A stretch of 64,000 nucleotides of DNA from RI-43 sp033764725 (GCA_033764725.1 JANRIR010000066.1:8502-72501); one strand, 5' to 3'; shown: positions 9,401 through 17,272, counted from the stretch's first letter. Translations and numbers: made by a program. The notes: generated by a model from the letters alone, not told the origin.

Positions 9401-9525
9401 AGCCCCCGACCGTCACGCGCGGTGGCATCACCGGCCAGTATGCCACGCAAGGCCTGGCGATCTTGGCCTCGCAATACGACTATGTCGGCCGCAGCGCCTT
9501 CGTGCGCCTCACGCGGGCCTGGTAG
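6421..9525 (+). CDS. TonB-dependent outer-membrane receptor
   Basis: 1034 residues. The signal peptide (MKKADKTRLRSTVAWALFAG and on) ends near AFAQ. A low-complexity linker and the box DDAIVVTGSRIRR follow. The plug domain includes LSLRGLGANRTLVLLNGRR and the GASSIYGSDAIAGVANIITRR segment. The C-terminal ~800 residues are beta-barrel strands, ending YVGRSAFVRLTRAW. It imports an unknown ligand using TonB energy. This oar/Caulobacter-type receptor without substrate signature is common in Caulobacterales and Sphingomonadales. The upstream secreted peptidase suggests peptides or amino acids, an inference only. A strong terminator follows. Confidence 0.93.
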   Translation: MKKADKTRLRSTVAWALFAGLAATGGAFAQTPETPAEGQPAAEGQQPAAAPAEDDAIVVTGSRIRRSEFNSTSPVQVLQGESAALAGVVDTAEFLQGSSLASGSAQNDATISSAFVTDGGPGSATLSLRGLGANRTLVLLNGRRLGPAGVRGGVSAVDLNVIPQSMIDRVEILKDGASSIYGSDAIAGVANIITRRNTDGIELDVFGNYNSDGGGEEFRANAIWGTTFDRGYFNVLVDYFRQNELKLKDRDYLTCSESYTFSAATGLRNDRIDPRTGRFQCAGDTLAGQVWLYEFVGGPNGGPWATGGALNSPGAQVFVQYDGSGQIGTLLPQTVFPTPAAGNPFGWPTAPAGWFALNRTQAGPASVINYGGDLYLNQSLIPEIDRYSFFAQGAYDITPNVEAYAEVLLNRRESRTVGFRQVWTYLYSYDLGDSTLDPAWGGTAIYSPTAVTDHNDAEQVVDYMRVIGGLRGEFGGFNNLGSIAWDVTGQFSRSDGDYTQDVILQDAVYSADGRSDFGTVGLFNANSIPRATASCVGFRTPISNRPCVDVDWMSPGLIDGSNLSAADRAFLFDTETGNTVYDQWYIEGSITGDIFTLPAGNVGAVLGVVYREDEINDVPGRVTLAGNSWGLSSAGVTAGSDTTQEAFAEVEIPILAGVPLAESLTLNLSGRYTDVESSGEADTHKIGLSWQITPAWQLRYSQGTSFRAPALFELYLADESSFASQRAVDPCIQWATNLAAGTLPQRIADNCDADGIPGDYDGAGASATALRGGGLGLLEPETSDAMTVGLVFTPSFADLSIAVDYVEIEVNDQVATLGAANIVVGCYNSETFPTDPLCSLFTRGGGGTGLLITEIRNSFLNINSQQNRAIDVTTRYDHEFAWGDFSIQGQFTWQLEDVISLFAGNPIDTNGDVGEPDWVGNIDLRLDRGDWTYFWGIDMVGKASEAEDIGDRNAAGTTLYKVHTEFTAYHDVSVRYTGDQWSISGGVSNLFDEQPPTVTRGGITGQYATQGLAILASQYDYVGRSAFVRLTRAW

Positions 9526-9548
9526 GCGCCATTAACTGCGACAGCATC

Positions 9549-9585
9549 GGCGGCGGGGTTTGCAGCCCCGCCGCCTTTGTTTTTA
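9549..9585 (+). terminator. Rho-independent terminator after the TonB receptor
   Basis: GGCGGCGGGG (9549-9558) and CCCCGCCGCC (9566-9575) form a perfect 10-bp stem with a 7-base loop, followed by TTTGTTTTT. Confidence 0.92.
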
Positions 9586-9631
9586 CAGTGCCGCGCGCAC
9601 GCCCGGATGTGCGGCCCAGAGGCGACACCCC

Positions 9632-10423
9632 GTGAACCAGCCCGTCCGCATCAAGATGAAGGCCGACACGCTGCATGAGGACATGCAGCGCTTCGCCATG
9701 GCGCCGCTGAAGGAAAGCGTCTTCCTCAACAGCGTTCCGAAATCCGGCACCCACCTGTTGCGCAATATCGTGCGCATGTTCGTGCCGGCCGAGCAGCAAT
9801 ATCACCGCGACTTCATTCAGTTGCCGAACCTGCACCTGCACTTGGCCGCGTTCGCAGGCCAGCCGCCCGCGGTCAGCTGGGGCCATCTCCTGTTCGCCGA
9901 TCCGAGCGCGGTGGCGCTCAAAGGCGTGCGCCAGGTGGTGCTCGTGCGTGATCCCTATGATTGGGTGCTGGCGCGCGCGCGCTTCTATCTTTCGGAAGAA
10001 TTTCAAGGATCCTTGAACAACATCAAAGGCGGGGCCGCGGCGATCGACGACGTGCTCAACCTGATGATCTTCGGCTCGTTCCAGAAGGCGCCGAGCCTGC
10101 TCGACATCTACACCTTCAACGCGGTGGCGTGGATGAACGGCGCGACCTTCATGGTCCGCTACGAGGACATCGTGCGCCATCTCAAGGCGCTCGACGGCAT
10201 CGCCGCGAACGCCTTCTTCGCCGAACTGCTCGGCGCCTGCGGCATCGATCTGCCTGCGGATTGGCGCGAGCGCGTGCGCATTGGTTCCGATCGCAAGCAT
10301 TCCGCGACGGCGCGCGAGCATCTGTCCAACGACGTCGCCGTGCCGGACGATCTGCCCGAGCGCCAGAAACGCCTCGTCGATTTCGCCGCGCCGGGTTTGC
10401 GGGCGATGCTGGGGTATGGGTGA
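9632..10423 (+). CDS. Sulfotransferase-like protein
   Basis: 263 residues from the GTG at 9632; an ATG at 9656 is an alternative start. The PAPS 5'-phosphosulfate loop is visible as SVPKSGTHLLRN (from residue 34) and the 3'-phosphate strand as VVLVRDPYDWVLARARFY (from about residue 102). This matches cytosolic-type sulfotransferases, which move sulfate from PAPS to a hydroxyl or amine. Identical folds are also used in polysaccharide and tyrosine sulfation, so the acceptor is unknown. It has no signal peptide. It stands alone after the receptor terminator. Confidence 0.75.
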   Translation: MNQPVRIKMKADTLHEDMQRFAMAPLKESVFLNSVPKSGTHLLRNIVRMFVPAEQQYHRDFIQLPNLHLHLAAFAGQPPAVSWGHLLFADPSAVALKGVRQVVLVRDPYDWVLARARFYLSEEFQGSLNNIKGGAAAIDDVLNLMIFGSFQKAPSLLDIYTFNAVAWMNGATFMVRYEDIVRHLKALDGIAANAFFAELLGACGIDLPADWRERVRIGSDRKHSATAREHLSNDVAVPDDLPERQKRLVDFAAPGLRAMLGYG

Positions 10424-10448
10424 CGGCGTCCTATAGGGCGCCGATTCC

Positions 10449-10702
10449 GCCCCTCCGACTTGCGCCTTTGGCGCAAGCCGCCTCCCCCTCTCGGAGACCT
10501 CTCCAATACGCACGATACGTGCAGGTCCATCGCCCCGGTCTCGCTGGAAGCGAGGACCGGGGCCCATGTTTTGAAGGGTTTTTGAACATGGACCCCGGAT
10601 CAGGCTCTGCCTGTCCGGGGTGATGGCGCGGGAGAATGCTTTTCGCAGAGGTCCCTCGCGGGGGAGGACGGGCGTTGACGCTTCAAACGTCCTCCCCCGC
10701 GA
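10449..10702. repeat. Cluster of different intergenic hairpins between sulfotransferase and DUF1993
   Basis: The 303-base gap 10424-10726 has no gene. It holds a CCCCTCC/GCCTCCCC element with a TTGCGCCTTTGGCGCAA hairpin (10449-10502). Next come a CCCCGGTCTCGC/GCGAGGACCGGGG stem (10533-10564) and a CCCCGGATCAGGC/GCCTGTCCGGGG stem (10593-10620). Last is a perfect 15-bp inverted repeat at 10656-10670 and 10688-10702. The loop of that repeat (GACGCTTCAAAC) resembles the spacer of the type A elements. Confidence 0.7.
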
Positions 10703-10726
10703 CGGAGGGGGCGGCTGCGGCCGCGC

Positions 10727-11248
10727 TCACATCTTCAGCCGCAATTGCCCCAGATAGTCGCGCTTGCCGAGCGGCACGCCCTTGGTGCGCAGGATGTCGT
10801 AGGCGGTGGTGGCGTGGAAATGCAGATTGGGTGTGGAGAAGGACAGCAGGAACCCTTCAGTCGTGAACGGTAGTTTGAAATCGCCAAGCGCGAACACCAT
10901 GTCGCGGCCCTCGAGCGCATTCACCTCGTCCGGGTTGAGCCCCTTCAGCGCCGCGAGCGCGTCGGCGACCGCCTTTTGCAGGGCGGGATAATCAAGATTG
11001 GGCGTCGCGCCCGGCGGCGTCATCAGGCCCTTCTTGCAGGCTTCGACCGCGCCGATCGAATGCGCCACCGTCGACAGCACCTGGAAGCGAAAGGGCAGCA
11101 TGTCGGGGAACAGCCGCGCCTCGACGATCTCGTTCGGATCGATCCCGTTGTCGGTGCAATGCGACAGCCCGCGGTCGAGAAATCCCGACACCGCGCCGAC
11201 CGTCTGGATGAAGCCGAGCACGGTCGCGTCGTACAAGGATATGGCCAT
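10727..11248 (-). CDS. DUF1993 family protein
   Basis: 173 residues, soluble. Matches the DUF1993 pattern: an N-terminal helix (SLYDATVLGFIQTVGAV), FRFQVLSTVAHSIGAVE in the middle and FSTPNLHFHATTAYDILRTKGVPLGKRDYLG at the end. Two histidines in the last segment and one in the middle are compatible with a DinB-like four-helix bundle. Function unknown. It lies 24 bases downstream of phaC on the same strand and could be co-transcribed. Confidence 0.75.
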   Translation of the reverse strand: MAISLYDATVLGFIQTVGAVSGFLDRGLSHCTDNGIDPNEIVEARLFPDMLPFRFQVLSTVAHSIGAVEACKKGLMTPPGATPNLDYPALQKAVADALAALKGLNPDEVNALEGRDMVFALGDFKLPFTTEGFLLSFSTPNLHFHATTAYDILRTKGVPLGKRDYLGQLRLKM

Positions 11249-11272
11249 GATGTTTCCTCTTACTTGAAAAGA

Positions 11273-13270
11273 TTACGCAGCGGAGCGCACGCGGACATAG
11301 TCGCCCGGCGCGTCGCCTAGCGGCTTGAGTTTTCCCGCTCCCGGCGTGCGCGCAGGGACCATGGGGCCGGAAATCCGCCCCATCCAGGCGCGCCAGTGCG
11401 GCCACCAGGAGCCTGGATGTTCCGCAGCGCCCGCGATCCAGGCGTCGAGGGAGGCGGGCAGGGCGGGATTGGTCCAGTGCTGGTATTTGTTGGCTGCGGG
11501 CGGGTTGATCACGCCGGCGATATGGCCCGAGCCCGCCATCAGAAACTCCACAGGCCCGCCGAACAGTTTCGCGCTGGCGTAAACGCTTTTGGCCGGCGCG
11601 ATGTGGTCCTCGCGCGAGCATTGCATGAAGATCGGCGTCTTGACGCGCTTCAAGTCGATGCGTTCGCCCAAAAGCGTCAGTTCGCCCTTGGCCATGGCGT
11701 TGTCGTGATAGAAGCGGCGCAGATAGAACATGTGCAGCGCGCGCGGCATGCGCGTCTGGTCCGAGTTCCAATAGAGAAGATCGAACGGCGGCGGCTTTTT
11801 GCCGAGATAGTAATTGTCGACCACATAGGACCAGATCAGGTCGTTCGACCGCAGCGCGTTGAACGTATCGGCCATCGCCTGCGCATCGAGCAGGCCGCCC
11901 TGCGCATCGACGCGATCCTGCAGATAGCGGATGCCGGCGTCGTCGGTGAACACTTTGAGATCGCCGGCGAATTCGAAATCCGATTGCGAGGCGAAGAAGG
12001 TCGCGCTGTTGATGCGGTCGTCGCCTTGCGCGGCCATGTAGCCCAGCGTCGCCGCCAGAAGCGTGCCGCCGATGCAATAACCGACCGTGTTGACCTTCTC
12101 CACGCCGGTTGCGTCCTGCACCGCCTGCACGCCGGCGAGAATGCCGTCGCGCATGTAATCCTCGAAGGTTTTCTCCGCCATGTCGGCGTCGGGATTGATC
12201 CAGGAGGCGAGAAACACCGTCACGCCCTGTTCGGTCAGCCATTTGATCATGGAGTTCTTGGGCTGCAGATCCATGATGTAGAATTTGTTGATCCAGGGCG
12301 GAAAGATCAGCAGCGGCGTCTCGAGCACCTCGTCGGTGGCGGGCGCGTATTGCAGGATTTCGATCAGCCCGTTGCGGAAGATCACCTTGCCCGGCGTCGT
12401 GGCGATGTTTTCGCCGAGCGTGAAGGCGTCGAGATCGGTTTGGGTGATCGCCAATTGGCCGTGGCCGCGCTTCAGGTCCTCGGCGAAATTCTCCATGCCT
12501 TTGACCAGGCTTTCGCCCTGCGTCTGCAGCATCGCCTTCAGCGCTGCGGGATTGGTGATGAGGAAGTTCGACGGGGAGGCCGCATCCACCGCCTGCTTCA
12601 TGAAAAACGCCGCCTTGCGCTTGGTCTCCTCATCCACGCCGTCGGCGTGTTCGACCAGCGTGGTGAGAAATTGCGAGGTCGCGAGATAGGTGTCGCGCAA
12701 GAGCGCGAAGGCGGGATTGGCGCTCCATTCGGGATCGCGGAAGCGCTTGTCCTTGAGGCTCGCATCCTCGCCGGCCTGGCCGAGCATGAGGCGCTGGGCG
12801 TGGCGCTGCCACACCTCGAGATAGCGCCGCCACAAATCCGCATGCGCCTCGCGCAGCGTTTCGGGTTGCAGCGCCAGCTTGCCCCACACGGCGGAGAGCG
12901 CGCCCTGCACGTCGAACGGATCGGGCCGCCAGGGCAGGTTGGCGCCGTGCGCCGCATCGAGGAAGGAGGTGGCGAAAACGGTGTTCGCCCGCGCCATGGC
13001 CTCGGCCAGATTGCGCGACAATTCCGCGATCGCTTCCGGCGATTGGCCGACCAGCAGATCGGGCAGGGTGGGAGCGGCGGCGGCCGGAGCGGGGGGCTTG
13101 GCGGCGGTGGCGGGCGCAGCCGGCGGCGGCGCGGGCGGGACGGTCGGCGCCGGCGAGACGGCGGCTTCGGGGGCAGGTTGGGCGGCGGCGACGGCGCGCC
13201 GGCGGCTGCGCTTTTTCGGCGCCGGTTTTGCGGCTTCGGCGCCGGCCTTGGCGCCGCTGGTGTCGCTCAT
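11273..13270 (-). CDS. phaC: Class I poly(3-hydroxyalkanoate) synthase
   Basis: 665 residues from the ATG at 13268-13270. It polymerises (R)-3-hydroxyacyl-CoA into PHA granules. The alpha/beta-hydrolase core has the lipase-like box GYCIGG with nucleophile C399, plus D555 (CSREDHIAP) and H583 (GSGHIAG). The D-to-H spacing of 28 equals that of the Cupriavidus enzyme (D480, H508). Residues 1-70 are an unusual Lys/Arg then Ala/Pro-rich extension. The conserved N-terminal domain starts near LPDLLVGQSPEAIAELS. The open frame extends upstream to 13333, but that part overlaps the divergent gene's promoter and is not PhaC-like. Confidence 0.94.
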   Translation of the reverse strand: MSDTSGAKAGAEAAKPAPKKRSRRRAVAAAQPAPEAAVSPAPTVPPAPPPAAPATAAKPPAPAAAAPTLPDLLVGQSPEAIAELSRNLAEAMARANTVFATSFLDAAHGANLPWRPDPFDVQGALSAVWGKLALQPETLREAHADLWRRYLEVWQRHAQRLMLGQAGEDASLKDKRFRDPEWSANPAFALLRDTYLATSQFLTTLVEHADGVDEETKRKAAFFMKQAVDAASPSNFLITNPAALKAMLQTQGESLVKGMENFAEDLKRGHGQLAITQTDLDAFTLGENIATTPGKVIFRNGLIEILQYAPATDEVLETPLLIFPPWINKFYIMDLQPKNSMIKWLTEQGVTVFLASWINPDADMAEKTFEDYMRDGILAGVQAVQDATGVEKVNTVGYCIGGTLLAATLGYMAAQGDDRINSATFFASQSDFEFAGDLKVFTDDAGIRYLQDRVDAQGGLLDAQAMADTFNALRSNDLIWSYVVDNYYLGKKPPPFDLLYWNSDQTRMPRALHMFYLRRFYHDNAMAKGELTLLGERIDLKRVKTPIFMQCSREDHIAPAKSVYASAKLFGGPVEFLMAGSGHIAGVINPPAANKYQHWTNPALPASLDAWIAGAAEHPGSWWPHWRAWMGRISGPMVPARTPGAGKLKPLGDAPGDYVRVRSAA

Positions 13271-13416
13271 CGATCGTCTCCGCCCCGGCGCGCGTCCTTG
13301 GGCGGCCCGCACGGGGCCGACATGCGCACGCACCGCGCGGATGGTGGCACAACAGCGCCGGCTGGTATAGGACGAGTGCCTTCTCGCCGCGCATCAGTTC
13401 CAAGGAGCGCCGTCCC

Positions 13417-13764
13417 GTGACGCCTCGACGCCTGCCGTTCGCCGCAGCCTGCCTCGCCGTCGCCGCGGCCAGCGCGTGCGCATCCGCCGGCGGGGCCGGG
13501 GCCGAGACAGCGCCGCCGGCCTGGTTCGCCGCGCGCGACGCGGAATTGCAGGCCGAAGGCTTCCCCAACCTCGCGCGCGCGCCGCTCGCCCCGAAGGGGC
13601 AGGTCGATCCCGCGCACTGGAACGCCGTCGCCGCCGAAATCGTGGCTGCAGAACAGGCTATGCGCGCGCATCCCCGGTCGAGCCAGACCTCGGATGCGCC
13701 TGCGCCGCAGCGCTTCGAGGCCGAAGCGCGCGCCGCCCTCGAGACCGCCGCCACCCCGCGCTAG
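13417..13764 (+). CDS. Small predicted lipoprotein, unknown function
   Basis: 115 residues from a GTG at 13417 with AAGGAG ten bases upstream. A basic start and hydrophobic run (RRLPFAAACLAVAAASAC) lead to a lipobox-like ASAC with C21. The mature part has PAWFAARDAELQAEGFPNL and a WNAVAAEIVAAEQAMRAHPR helix. I recognise no family. It is transcribed divergently from phaC. A palindromic repeat begins inside its stop codon. Confidence 0.6.
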   Translation: MTPRRLPFAAACLAVAAASACASAGGAGAETAPPAWFAARDAELQAEGFPNLARAPLAPKGQVDPAHWNAVAAEIVAAEQAMRAHPRSSQTSDAPAPQRFEAEARAALETAATPR

Positions 13765-13812
13765 AGCCTGATCGCTTCAGATTGAATCAATGTGAAGCGT
13801 GAATCAGGCTCT
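13763..13812. repeat. Palindromic repeat with AGAGCCTGAT/ATCAGGCTCT arms
   Basis: A perfect 10-bp inverted repeat (13763-13772 and 13803-13812) with an imperfect inner CGCTTCA/TGAAGCG pairing. It starts at the second base of the preceding stop codon. Confidence 0.7.
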
Positions 13813-13825
13813 AAACCTTAGAATG

Positions 13826-13875
13826 AGAGCGTGATAGCCGCCAAAACCGGTATCCACTTTTGGCTATCACGCTCT
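13826..13875. repeat. Palindromic repeat with AGAGCGTGATAGCC arms
   Basis: Perfect 14-bp arms at 13826-13839 and 13862-13875 enclose AAAACCGGTATCCACTTTT. This inner sequence closely resembles the dispersed palindromes (AAAACCGGTTTCCACTTTTC-like core, with ATGATC-type arms) found in many Rhizobiales and relatives. Two different members lie head to tail here. Confidence 0.75.
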
Positions 13876-13927
13876 AGAGCGGCCCTGTTCCAGCCCCGCC
13901 TTCGGGCGGATAATTGCGAATCTCACC

Positions 13928-15136
13928 ATGTCCGAAGACTTCTACAAAACCCGCCGCCTCCCGCCTTACGTGTTCGAGGAGGTCAACAAGGTCAAAGCCC
14001 GGCTGCGCGCGCAGGGCGCCGACATCATCGATTTCGGCATGGGCAATCCCGATCTGCCCGTGCCCGAGCACATCATTGAGAAATTGTGCGAAACCGCAAA
14101 GAAGCCGCGCACCAACCGCTATTCCGCCTCGCGCGGCGTGCCAGGCCTGCGGCGCGCGATGGCGGGCTATTATGAGCGGCGCTTCGGCGTGAAGCTCAAT
14201 CCCGACACCCAGATCGTCGCAACGCTCGGCTCCAAGGAAGGCTTCGCAAACCTCGCCCAGGCGATCACCGCGCCCGGTGACGTGATCATCGCGCCGAACC
14301 CGTCCTACCCCATCCACGCTTTCGGCTTCATCATGGCCGGCGGCGTCATCCGCCACATCGAGGCGCATACGCCGGAGCAATATCTCTCCGGCCTCGGCCG
14401 CGCGGTGCGCCATTCCGTGCCGCCGCCGATCGCGATGATCCTGTGCTATCCCGCCAATCCGACGGCGCAGGTGGTCGATCTCGATTTCTACAAGGACGCC
14501 ATAGCGTTTGCGAAAAAGCACAACATGTTCGTGCTGTCGGACATGGCCTATTCGGAAATCTATTTCGATGGCGTTCCCCCGCCGTCGGCGCTGCAGGTCG
14601 AAGGCGCGACGGATGTGTGCGTGGAAGTGAACACGCTGTCGAAAACCTATTCGATGGCGGGCTTCCGCGTCGGCTTCGCGCTCGGCAATGAGCGCCTGAT
14701 CGCTGCGCTCGCGCGGGTGAAATCCTATCTCGATTACGGCGCCTATACGCCGATCCAGGTCGCCGCCACCGCCGCGCTGAACGGTCCGCAGGATTGCGTG
14801 GAGGAGATGCGCCAGACCTACAAGCACCGCCGCGACGTGCTCGTCGAGACCTTCGCCAAGGCCGGCTGGCCGATCCCCGCGCCGGCCGCCTCGATGTTCG
14901 CCTGGGCGCCGCTGCCGGAGGCGTTCAAACATTTGGGCTCGGTGGAGTTCGCCAAGCGGCTCATGGAGGGCGCCGAGATCGCGGTCGCGCCCGGCGCCGG
15001 CTTCGGCGAGTACGGCGACGCCTTCATCCGCATCGGGCTTGTGGAAAACGAACAACGCATCCGCCAGGCCGCCCGCAACCTGAAGCGCTTCCTGCAATCC
15101 AACTCCGCCCCTGCAGCGGCGACGGCGGCGGAATGA
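13928..15136 (+). CDS. alaC: Class I/II pyridoxal-phosphate aminotransferase, AlaC-like
   Basis: 402 residues. The fold-type I landmarks are DFGMGNPDLPVPEHI (35-49), YSASRGVPGLRRA (65-77), NPSYPIHAF, CYPANPTAQVV, SDMAYSEIYFDG and the PLP lysine K239 in NTLSKTYSMAGFRVG. The closest families are glutamate-pyruvate transaminase AlaC and the LL-diaminopimelate aminotransferase-like group. In alphaproteobacteria this gene usually precedes homoserine dehydrogenase, which fits amino-acid metabolism. The exact substrate is not fixed by sequence. About 815 bases of repeats and a DUF559 gene now separate it from hom. Confidence 0.85.
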   Translation: MSEDFYKTRRLPPYVFEEVNKVKARLRAQGADIIDFGMGNPDLPVPEHIIEKLCETAKKPRTNRYSASRGVPGLRRAMAGYYERRFGVKLNPDTQIVATLGSKEGFANLAQAITAPGDVIIAPNPSYPIHAFGFIMAGGVIRHIEAHTPEQYLSGLGRAVRHSVPPPIAMILCYPANPTAQVVDLDFYKDAIAFAKKHNMFVLSDMAYSEIYFDGVPPPSALQVEGATDVCVEVNTLSKTYSMAGFRVGFALGNERLIAALARVKSYLDYGAYTPIQVAATAALNGPQDCVEEMRQTYKHRRDVLVETFAKAGWPIPAPAASMFAWAPLPEAFKHLGSVEFAKRLMEGAEIAVAPGAGFGEYGDAFIRIGLVENEQRIRQAARNLKRFLQSNSAPAAATAAE

Positions 15137-15175
15137 CTCACCTTTTCCCCCGCAAGCGGGGTGGGCGTGCGGGAA

Positions 15176-15286
15176 CCCTCTCCCCCAATTGGGGGAGAGG
15201 GCAGGGTGAGGGGGTTGCGCGAGGCTTGATGCGTTTTCAATACACCCTCACCCCAACCCTCTCCCTCCTCTCGGAGGGAGAGGGAG
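15176..15286. repeat. Type A paired-hairpin element (copy A2), upstream of DUF559 gene
   Basis: CCCTCTCCCCCAATTGGGGG hairpin, GGGTGAGGGGG, spacer GCGCGAGGCTTGATGCG, then the inverted half CACCCTCACCCC and a CTCTCCCTCC...GGAGGGAGAG hairpin. It ends 48 bases before the DUF559 start. Confidence 0.8.
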
Positions 15287-15334
15287 TATGGCGGTGCGCT
15301 TCCGCCGCCTTGGGCGATCGCGTTACGCTCCATC

Positions 15335-15724
15335 GTGTCGGATGACGCCCCCCGCATCTCGCCGCGCGATTTTGCTCGGGTGCAGCGGCGCACGCAGAGC
15401 GCGGCCGAGACGGCGCTGTGGGACCTGCTCCGCGACCGCCGCCTGGGCGTGAAATTCCGCCGACAGCACCCCATCCCGCCCTACACGGCGGACTTCGCCT
15501 GCGTGGACAAGCGCGTGATCGTCGAGGTCGATGGGCCGTCGCATGCGATCGCTGACGAGCGCGCGCGCGATGCGCGGAGAACGGCGGCTCTGCTGGCCGA
15601 AGGCTGGCGGGTCATCCGCGTGCGTGACGGCGAGGTGTTGGCCGATCCCTCGGGCGTGCGGCGAAGGGTTCTCGCAGCTCTGGCGGAGGCTTCTCCGCGA
15701 AAGTCGAAGAGGCGCGACGATTGA
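15335..15724 (+). CDS. DUF559 (Vsr-like) predicted endonuclease, copy 1
   Basis: 129 residues from a GTG. The restriction-endonuclease-like core has E25 (in SAAETALWDLLR), FRRQHPIPPYTADF with D53, and VIVEVDGPSH with E64 and D66, then RDARRTAALLAEGWRVIRVRD. This matches DUF559, related to very-short-patch-repair nucleases. Activity is predicted only. The last codons and the stop (GCGCGACGATTGA, 15712-15724) are identical to the spacer of the type A element at 18316-18328. The gene therefore ends inside a repeat. It interrupts the aminotransferase-hom junction. Confidence 0.8.
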   Translation: MSDDAPRISPRDFARVQRRTQSAAETALWDLLRDRRLGVKFRRQHPIPPYTADFACVDKRVIVEVDGPSHAIADERARDARRTAALLAEGWRVIRVRDGEVLADPSGVRRRVLAALAEASPRKSKRRDD

Positions 15725-15733
15725 GACGTTTGC

Positions 15734-15900
15734 GCTCCACCCTCACCCCAGCCCTCTCCCTCCACATGGAGGGAGAGGGAGCGCCGGAAACCCTCTCCCC
15801 CAATTGGGGGAGAGGGCAGGGTGAGGGGGTTGCGCGACGCTTGAAGCATGTTCGCTCCACCCTCATCCAAAACCCCCTTCCTACCCGCGGAGGGAGAGGA
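15734..15900. repeat. Type A element, right half plus a complete copy (A3), downstream of DUF559 gene
   Basis: CACCCTCACCCC and a CTCTCCCTCC/GGAGGGAGAG hairpin (15734-15780) form a half element whose spacer overlaps the DUF559 stop. A complete element follows (15791-15900) with CCCTCTCCCCCAATTGGGGG, spacer GCGCGACGCTTGAAGC and a degenerate right half. Confidence 0.8.
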
Positions 15901-15950
15901 CGTGCGGTGCGCTTGCGCTTCTGCGCGCGCGCACGCATGGGAATGCCGCT

Positions 15951-17264
15951 ATGAGCGCCCGACCTCCCCATAACCCCCTCCGCATCGGCATCGCCGGGCT
16001 CGGCACGGTCGGCGGCGGGGTCGTCAAGTTGGCGCAGGAGGGGCGCGTCGGCGCGGGCGCGGTGGAGATCGCGGCGGTCTCGGCGCGCGACCGCGGCCGC
16101 GCGCGCGCGGTCGACATATCGCACTATCGCTGGGTGGACGATCCTCGCGCGCTCGCGGCCGATCCCGCCATCGACGTGCTGGTCGAGGTGATCGGCGGCG
16201 CCGATGGGCCGGCGCGCGACGCGGTGGAGATCGCGCTCAAGCGCGGCGCCCATGTGGTCACCGCCAACAAGGCTCTGTTGGCGCTGCACGGGGCCGAGCT
16301 GGCGCGCCTGAGCGAAGCGCAGGGCGGCAAGCTGTTGTTCGAGGCGGCGGTCGGCGGCGGCGTGCCGGTGGTGAAAGCGCTCAAGGAAAGCCTCGCCGGC
16401 GCCGACGTGCGCGCCATCGCGGGGATCCTGAACGGAACCTGCAACTATATCCTCAGCGAGATGGAGGCGTCCGGCCGCGCCTTCGCCGATGTTCTGGCCG
16501 ACGCCCAGCGCCTGGGCTACGCCGAGGCCGACCCCACCACCGACATCGGCGGCTTCGACGCCGCCCACAAGATCACGCTGCTCGCGGCCATCGGCTTCGG
16601 CGCGCTGCCCGATTACGAGCACGTGAAGATCGAAGGCGTCGATCTGGTCACGCTCGACGACATCCGGCTCGCTGGCCGCTTGGGCTATCGCATCAAGCTG
16701 ATCGCCAAGGCCGAGCGCATCGACGGGGCGGTGTCGATGCATGTGGGCCCGGCGCTTGTGGCGATGGATCATCCGCTGGCCGCAGTATCTGGCGCGCTCA
16801 ACGCCGCCGTGATCGATTCCGACCCCGTCGGCCGGCTGACGTTCGTGGGCCGCGGCGCCGGCGCGGGGCCGACCGCCGCAGCGGTGGTCGCCGACCTCAT
16901 CGACCTCGCCCAGGGGCGGGCCGGCCACGCCTTCGCCCGTCCGGTCGCAGCCCTCCAGGCCGCCCCGCGCGGCGCCCCGGCCGAGCGCGGGCGCTTCTAT
17001 ATGCGCCTCCTGGTGCGCGACCGCCCGGGCGTGATCGCGGCGGTGTCGGACCAATTGGGCCGCCAGAGCGTCTCGATCGAAAGCTTCCTGCAGATGCCGG
17101 GCGGCCAGGCCCCGACAGTGCCGATCGTTCTGACCACCCAGGCCTGCGCCCGATCGGCCCTTGACGCCGCCGCCCTCGCCATTGCAACGCTCGACGCCGT
17201 CGCCGAGCCCCCGCGCGTGTTTCCCATCGAGGAAGCCGACGACCGCGCCCGCTTCTGGAGCTGA
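15951..17264 (+). CDS. hom: Homoserine dehydrogenase with ACT domain
   Basis: 437 residues. It reduces aspartate semialdehyde to homoserine for threonine and methionine. The NAD(P)-binding site is IGIAGLGTVGGGVVKL near the N-terminus. The catalytic region includes TANKALLALHG, VGGGVPVVKALKESLAG and the signature GILNGTCNYILSEM. Residues ~350-437 form an ACT domain (RFYMRLLVRDRPGVIAAVSD), the usual site of threonine feedback control. It is followed after 8 bases by glpX. A repeat runs to within about 50 bases of the ATG, so its promoter may lie inside or beyond the repeat region. Confidence 0.95.
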   Translation: MSARPPHNPLRIGIAGLGTVGGGVVKLAQEGRVGAGAVEIAAVSARDRGRARAVDISHYRWVDDPRALAADPAIDVLVEVIGGADGPARDAVEIALKRGAHVVTANKALLALHGAELARLSEAQGGKLLFEAAVGGGVPVVKALKESLAGADVRAIAGILNGTCNYILSEMEASGRAFADVLADAQRLGYAEADPTTDIGGFDAAHKITLLAAIGFGALPDYEHVKIEGVDLVTLDDIRLAGRLGYRIKLIAKAERIDGAVSMHVGPALVAMDHPLAAVSGALNAAVIDSDPVGRLTFVGRGAGAGPTAAAVVADLIDLAQGRAGHAFARPVAALQAAPRGAPAERGRFYMRLLVRDRPGVIAAVSDQLGRQSVSIESFLQMPGGQAPTVPIVLTTQACARSALDAAALAIATLDAVAEPPRVFPIEEADDRARFWS

Positions 17265-17272
17265 CACAACCC

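Noticed and set aside
6316..9474. A 1052-codon open frame on the minus strand opposite the TonB receptor
   Set aside because: It is the antisense shadow of a clearly coding gene with high GC third positions; the translation has no family features and is rich in Arg, Gly, Asp and Val.
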